A stretch of 18,818 nucleotides of DNA from QHWT01 sp046726015 (GTDB lineage Bacteria; Acidobacteriota; Vicinamibacteria; Vicinamibacterales; 2-12-FULL-66-21): NCBI GenBank assembly GCA_046726015.1, contig JBKOZS010000104.1, positions 1-18,818 on the forward strand, given 5' to 3'. The notes beneath the pieces are model-generated. The model was not told the origin of the DNA. It was given only the letters and a program-made list of their open reading frames with translations, and did not search any database. Made by a program: the position numbers and the translations under genes. This document shows positions 15,576 through 18,818 of the stretch, in pieces. Numbering within the stretch: position 1 is the stretch's first letter; every line of letters starts with the position of its first letter.

Positions 15576-15765
15576 CTAGTCATTGCCCTTTCCTTCGGAG
15601 ACCCTCCGTCTCCAAATGTCTCCAACGCGCTGTACGGCCAACGGCTGGTCCAGCAGCCGAATCTCGCTGTCGAGCGCCGCTGGACTCCGGTGCGTGTAGC
15701 GCTGCGTCATCCTGAGTTCGCGGTGTCCGGTCAGCTCCTGCGACGGTGGCTATCTTCACTCCACG
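15576..15765 (-). pseudogene. Second tyrosine recombinase, C-terminal remnant downstream of tRNA-Ser
   Basis: Read on the - strand this gives RGVKIATV, then, after a one-base frame change at ~15740, QELTGHRELRMTQRYTHRSP and the tail LDQPLAVQRVGDIWRRR ending at a TAG at 15576. The GH and RYTH motifs are the last catalytic His and the Tyr nucleophile of XerC/phage-type recombinases. Everything N-terminal of RGVKIATV, including the HxxR box, is missing. The frame change inside the remnant confirms decay. Its sequence differs from the other remnant (QRYTH versus ERYNIV), so they come from two separate elements. It stops 11 bases after the tRNA. Confidence 0.75.
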
Positions 15766-15768
15766 TGG

Positions 15769-15846
15769 GGATACGACGTTCAGCACGTTGGAGGCAGAGG
15801 TGATCAGGGTATAGATCTGATCGCGAAAAGCGGCAATGAAATCGTT
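15769..15846 (+). pseudogene. Short fragment resembling an Mrr-type restriction-endonuclease domain
   Basis: About 26 codons read GYDVQHVGGRGDQGIDLIAK then SGNEIVA. This resembles the 'GY.V..tGGsGDqGiDlia..g..i.vQcKr' core of Mrr-cat/PD-(D/E)xK nucleases, including the catalytic Asp in GIDL. The expected QxK motif directly after EIVA is absent; PWRL appears instead. The fragment starts within a few bases of the end of the second integrase remnant and stays open, in the same frame, into the EAL gene. There is no start codon for it. The antisense frame is also open here, so the call rests on the motif alone. Confidence 0.4.
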
Positions 15847-15858
15847 GCGCCTTGGCGT

Positions 15859-16638
15859 TTGTCAACGGTAAAGCAAATGATTAGTGCTGATGCGATACGT
15901 GATGGCTTGGTCCAAGGAGAGTTCTTCCTGGAATACCTCCCCACCGTCTCCCTCGCTGAAGGCAGGTGTGTGGGGGCGGAGGCGCTGGCTCGGTGGCGAC
16001 GGTCATCCGGAGTGGTCCGGCCCTCCGAGTTCATTCCCCTCCTCCAAGGAACTTACCTGTCGGGAATGCTCACTTATTGGGTGTTAGAGACCGTGTCGAA
16101 AGAGCTGGGCGACTGGCTCCGGGTTCACAAGGAATTGAACATCGGCGTCAATGTTCCCCCCGAAATCCTGGGGCGGGGCGGGCTGGAATACACAGCAACG
16201 AAGACCGGGGTATCCGATATAAGGAATCAAATCATCCTCGAGGTAACGGAGCGCGGGATACCCGACACCCTGGGCATTGCCGCCCTGGAGGCAGCGTCCC
16301 GGTCCGGCGTCCGGATTGCTCTCGACGATGTGACCTTGAGCGCGACCAACCTCGTCATCTTGTCACGCTGCACCTTGGACCTGATCAAGACCGACCGGTC
16401 GCTCGTCGACCAGATCACGCCCGAATGTCCCTGCCCTGCGTGGCTCAGCGGCCTGTCGGCATTGCTCCAGTCAACGCGAGTAGCGATCATCGCCGAGGGA
16501 GTCGAAACGGCGGCACAGGCCGAGGCACTCCGAGCGGCAGGAGTTTCGATGGCGCAGGGGTATTACTTTTCTCCACCCGTTTCGGCCGAGCAATTGAAGG
16601 CGTATTACTCCAGGGCGGCCGGCCAACAGGACCGATGA
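15859..16638 (+). CDS. EAL-domain protein with degenerate loop 6 (putative c-di-GMP phosphodiesterase or sensor)
   Basis: A stand-alone EAL domain of 259 residues from TTG 15859, or 253 from ATG 15877; neither has a good ribosome-binding site and I cannot choose firmly. In TTG numbering the active-site positions are present: EAL at 41-43, Asn98, Glu128 and Glu131 of EVTE, Asp156-Asp157, Lys177 (IKTDRS), Glu213 (AEGVET) and Gln233. Loop 6, normally DDFGTGYSSL, reads DDVTLSATNL with normal spacing, so the Gly residues that couple dimerisation to catalysis are lost. No PAS, GGDEF or membrane segment is attached. It may hydrolyse c-di-GMP weakly or only bind it. The open frame continues upstream to a TAG at 15697, through the Mrr-like fragment, with no ATG/GTG/TTG before 15859. 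It lies on a mosaic region beside tRNA-Ser and may be a displaced 3' part of a larger gene. Confidence 0.82.
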   Translation: MSTVKQMISADAIRDGLVQGEFFLEYLPTVSLAEGRCVGAEALARWRRSSGVVRPSEFIPLLQGTYLSGMLTYWVLETVSKELGDWLRVHKELNIGVNVPPEILGRGGLEYTATKTGVSDIRNQIILEVTERGIPDTLGIAALEAASRSGVRIALDDVTLSATNLVILSRCTLDLIKTDRSLVDQITPECPCPAWLSGLSALLQSTRVAIIAEGVETAAQAEALRAAGVSMAQGYYFSPPVSAEQLKAYYSRAAGQQDR

Positions 16639-16730
16639 AACGCGTCTCCATGGCGGGGCGTGAGCCTTCATCACGAGCGTGCGTTCTCCCCGATGAGGTC
16701 GCAACAGGACGGGTCGTGTTGGAGGACTGA

Positions 16731-17342
16731 TTACGGGCTGCCCGCAGGCGGGAGCCATTCCACCTTGCCGGTCTCGAGCGAGTAGACCGCGCCGACGATA
16801 CGCAGCTTACGCTCGGCGACGAGTTCCGAGAGCACCGGCTTCGAAGCAAAGAGCTGTTCCACGGCGTGCACCACGTTGTCGCTCCACCGCGGGACGAATC
16901 GCCGCCATCAGATTCGGCAACTTGCCCGGGACCGTGCCGCCCTCCAGTGCCGCGGAGACGGCGCCGCAGTGCGTGTGTTCACGACGACCAGCGGCACGTG
17001 CAGGTGCTCGGCCGCGTATTCGAGGCTGGCTGTCTCGTCGTCGCCCGCGACGTTGCCAGCCACCCTGACGTGGAAGATGTCGCCGAGCCCCTCGTCAAAG
17101 ATGATCTCCGGCGGCACGCGGGAGTCGGCACACGCCAGGACCGCGCAGTGAGGGCTCTGGCCCGATGCCAGAATATGTTGACGCGTTGCCGTCTGATGCG
17201 GCCGCTGGTACTTCTTGGCGACGTGATGTGCATTGCCGGCCTTGAGTTCAGCAAGCACGGCGTCGGCGGATGGCAGCGACGCCTCCGCGCCCAATGCCAG
17301 GAGGCCCGCGGCAACGAGTGAGGTTGCATCAATCCATTCCAC
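16731..17342 (-). pseudogene. Beta-carbonic anhydrase gene, broken by frameshift and internal deletion
   Basis: The start is GTG 17342 with AGGAG upstream. Residues ~8-25 look like a signal peptide (SLVAAGLLALGAEA), suggesting a periplasmic enzyme. The frame then reads LACADSRVPPEIIFDEGLGD (zinc ligand Cys and the Asp-Arg pair) and VRVAGNVAGDDETASLEYAA up to LHVPLVVV. At ~16979 the frame changes, losing the Leu-Gly of the usual LGHTxCG; the next frame continues HTHCGAVSAALEGGTVPGKL to IRPAVE. At ~16880 it changes again, with about 20 residues missing, to DNVVHAVEQLFASKPVLSEL and finally GAVYSLETGKVEWLPPAG before TAA. All zinc ligands exist but in separate frames. The gene lies 36 bases after the alcohol dehydrogenase, probably once co-transcribed. 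Read straight, the first frame stops at 16908 as a 144-residue product. Confidence 0.85.
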
Positions 17343-17378
17343 AGGCGTCTCCTCTCGGAATGAACACGCGACCCGCGA

Positions 17379-18431
17379 CTATTTCAGCGACGCGATGTCG
17401 ATCACGAAGCGGTACTTCACATCGCTCTTCAGCAACCGCTCGTACGCGTCGTTGATCTGATCCATCCGGATCGTCTCGATGTCCGAGACGATGCCATGCT
17501 GACCGCAGAAGTCCAGCATCTCCTGCGTTTCCGGAATGCCGCCGATCAGCGATCCAGCAATTGACCGCCGCCTGAAAAGCAGGTTCATCACGCCGGGCGA
17601 AGGATGCGGCGTGGCCGGCGCACCGACGAGACACAGCGTTGCGTCACGCTTTAACAGCGCGGTAAAGGCATCCAGATTGTGGGGGACGGCAACTGTGTTG
17701 AGTATGAAGTCGAAGCTGCCTGCATGCTTCTGCATCTCCTCCTCGTTGCGCGATATAACTACTTCGTCCGCGCCGAGTCGCTTCCCGTCAGCGACCTTTC
17801 CCGGGGATGTGGTGAACAGCACCGTGTGAGCGCCGAGGGCGTGCGCGAACTTGACCGCCATGTGTCCCAGGCCCCCGAGGCCGACGATACCAACCTTTGA
17901 ACTGCGACCGACATTCCAGTGCCGGAGCGGAGAATACGTCGTGATGCCCGCGCACAACAGCGGCGCTGCGGCCGCCGTGTTCAAACCCGCAGGAACGCGC
18001 AGCACGAACCGCTCATCGACGACGATCTGCGTGGAGTAGCCGCCATACGTCATCTGCCCGGGGAAGTGTTTGTCGGGCATGCTGTACGTGAGGATCATCT
18101 CGTTGCAGTACTGTTCCAGGCCTTCACCACAGTTCTCACACGAGCGGCACGAGTCGACCATGCAACCGACACCTGCCATGTCACCGGCCTTCAACGACGT
18201 CACGGCGCTCCCGACCCGCGTCACCCGCCCGACGATCTCATGCCCCGGGACCATGGGGTACGCAGACATGCCCCAATCGTTGTGTGCCATATGGACATCG
18301 GTGTGACACACGCCGCAATAGAGGATTTCGATCTGCACGTCGCGCTCGCCCGGGTCACGACGTTCGAAGGTAAACGGCCCCAGGCGCGATGTCGGGCTGG
18401 TAGCCGCGTATCCGGAGGTCGTCAGTGTCAC
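17379..18431 (-). CDS. Zinc-dependent, probably NADP-linked alcohol dehydrogenase, YahK/CAD type
   Basis: Cytoplasmic medium-chain dehydrogenase interconverting alcohols and aldehydes, 350 residues (E. coli YahK is about the same length). GTG start at 18431 with GGAG seven bases upstream. Catalytic zinc ligands are Cys42 (CGVCHTD), His64 with Glu65 (GHE) and Cys160 (LLCAGITTYSPL). Structural zinc ligands are Cys95, 98, 101 and 109. The Rossmann motif GLGGLG is at 184-189, and the beta-strand end (VLFTTSPGK) has Thr/Ser rather than Asp, favouring NADP(H). The CAD-family signatures MPDKHFPGQMTYGGYS and GLGGLGHMAVKFAHALGA are intact. The physiological substrate is unknown; related enzymes reduce broad aldehydes. 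It precedes the broken carbonic anhydrase gene on the same strand. Confidence 0.93.
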   Translation of the reverse strand: MTLTTSGYAATSPTSRLGPFTFERRDPGERDVQIEILYCGVCHTDVHMAHNDWGMSAYPMVPGHEIVGRVTRVGSAVTSLKAGDMAGVGCMVDSCRSCENCGEGLEQYCNEMILTYSMPDKHFPGQMTYGGYSTQIVVDERFVLRVPAGLNTAAAAPLLCAGITTYSPLRHWNVGRSSKVGIVGLGGLGHMAVKFAHALGAHTVLFTTSPGKVADGKRLGADEVVISRNEEEMQKHAGSFDFILNTVAVPHNLDAFTALLKRDATLCLVGAPATPHPSPGVMNLLFRRRSIAGSLIGGIPETQEMLDFCGQHGIVSDIETIRMDQINDAYERLLKSDVKYRFVIDIASLK

Positions 18432-18578
18432 GATTGCTCTCCTTCAGGGTGATCGGCGGGACCGCAATGATGCCAAGGGGGAGTGAACTCAGTCGTCAAG
18501 AATCGAGGCCCGCACAAGTGCTGTCACCAGTCATACAGGCCCGCCACGCGACGGACGTTGCTTTCTGTTCGATCGGTT
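18432..18578. other. Intergenic spacer
   Basis: A 147-base gap between the partial gene at the window end and the dehydrogenase, both on the - strand. It carries the dehydrogenase GGAG ribosome-binding site. I see no strong promoter pair or hairpin. Confidence 0.4.
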
Positions 18579-18818
18579 TCAGCGCTCGAGCCCCACCAGT
18601 AATGCTTCTGTCCAGACGATGTCGACCTTGTCCCCGACTTTCACGCTGGCGAGAGCCGCGGGGTCCTGCACTTTGGACGTGTAGGTCCAGCCATTCGGCC
18701 CGTTGAACGTGATCGACGGCATGGCCGGGTCGATGGCCGTGATCGTGGCCGTGATCGTCCGCTGGGTGGCCTTGGTTCCACCCGGGAGGGTCTGCTCGGA
18801 CGGCGTCGTGCTCTTTAT
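18579..18818 (-). CDS. Unrecognised protein, C-terminal 79 codons (start beyond window)
   Basis: On the - strand the frame is open from the window edge to TGA at 18579. It reads GTKATQRTITATITAIDPAM, then SITFNGPNGWTYTSKVQDPA, then VKVGDKVDIVWTEALLVGLE. The pattern (a beta-strand with 'aTI.aiDp...vtf.gp.g', then 'VKVGDkVdi.yTEal') is one I associate with small secreted beta-barrel proteins of unknown function; I cannot name the family. No start codon is visible because the gene continues off the window. The codon pattern and the coherent C-terminus make it a real gene rather than a chance frame. Confidence 0.6.
   Translation of the reverse strand: MKSTTPSEQTLPGGTKATQRTITATITAIDPAMPSITFNGPNGWTYTSKVQDPAALASVKVGDKVDIVWTEALLVGLER

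Noticed and set aside
15580..15786. Continuous 68-codon - strand frame next to the tRNA taken as a gene
   Set aside because: Past ~15740 it is the wrong frame. The integrase homology (GHRELRMTQRYTH) is in a neighbouring frame, so it is described as a frameshifted remnant instead.
1..18818. CRISPR array, insertion sequence or transposase
   Set aside because: No regularly spaced repeats, no transposase-like frame and no IS-type terminal inverted repeats were seen; only tyrosine recombinase remnants are present.

Overview
The window is high-GC Gram-negative chromosomal DNA: there are three-component envelope efflux pumps, lipoprotein and Sec-type signal peptides, and periplasmic domains. The gene content (a CusA-type pump with a YtkA-like tail, a CusB-type adaptor with a cupredoxin-like tail, a small Cys-rich secreted protein) reminds me of soil Acidobacteriota, but that is a low-confidence impression and no rRNA or marker gene is present. 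The overall theme is copper/heavy-metal export, followed by a decayed integration site at a tRNA gene.

Region 1 (1-5117, + strand) holds the end of a TolC-type outer-membrane factor, a lipoprotein membrane-fusion adaptor with an extra N-terminal domain, and a CzcA/CusA-family RND pump. The genes are overlapping or closely spaced and look like one operon. Region 2 (12255 down to 5263, - strand) is a second pump operon that converges on the first. It encodes a small Cys/His-rich secreted protein, a CusA-like RND pump with a C-terminal membrane segment plus Met-rich YtkA-like domain, a TolC-type factor and a CusB-like adaptor with a C-terminal cupredoxin-like domain. The last three genes are joined by 4-base ATGA overlaps. 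About 145 bases separate the two operon ends, with no clear terminator.

Region 3 (12311-15035) contains a broken SRPBCC-type gene on the - strand, a 239-base non-coding gap with two inverted repeats, and a CopB-type (CPH motif) P1B copper ATPase on the + strand. The ATPase would move metal from cytoplasm to periplasm; the tripartite pumps would carry it on across the outer membrane. The extra periplasmic domains on the second pump could stand in for a CusF-type metal chaperone, which is absent from the window.

Region 4 (about 15072-16638) is a scarred tRNA-Ser(GCT) locus. C-terminal remnants of two different tyrosine recombinases flank the tRNA. The downstream one abuts a short fragment resembling an Mrr-type nuclease domain, which runs in frame into an EAL-domain gene whose loop 6 is degenerate.

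Region 5 (16731-18818, all - strand) carries a beta-carbonic anhydrase gene broken by a frameshift and an internal deletion, an intact zinc-dependent alcohol dehydrogenase of the YahK/CAD type, and the C-terminal 79 codons of an unrecognised protein running off the window. The many broken genes from 15 kb onward, plus the one at 12.3-12.7 kb, suggest past insertion and decay; assembly error cannot be excluded for single-base lesions.
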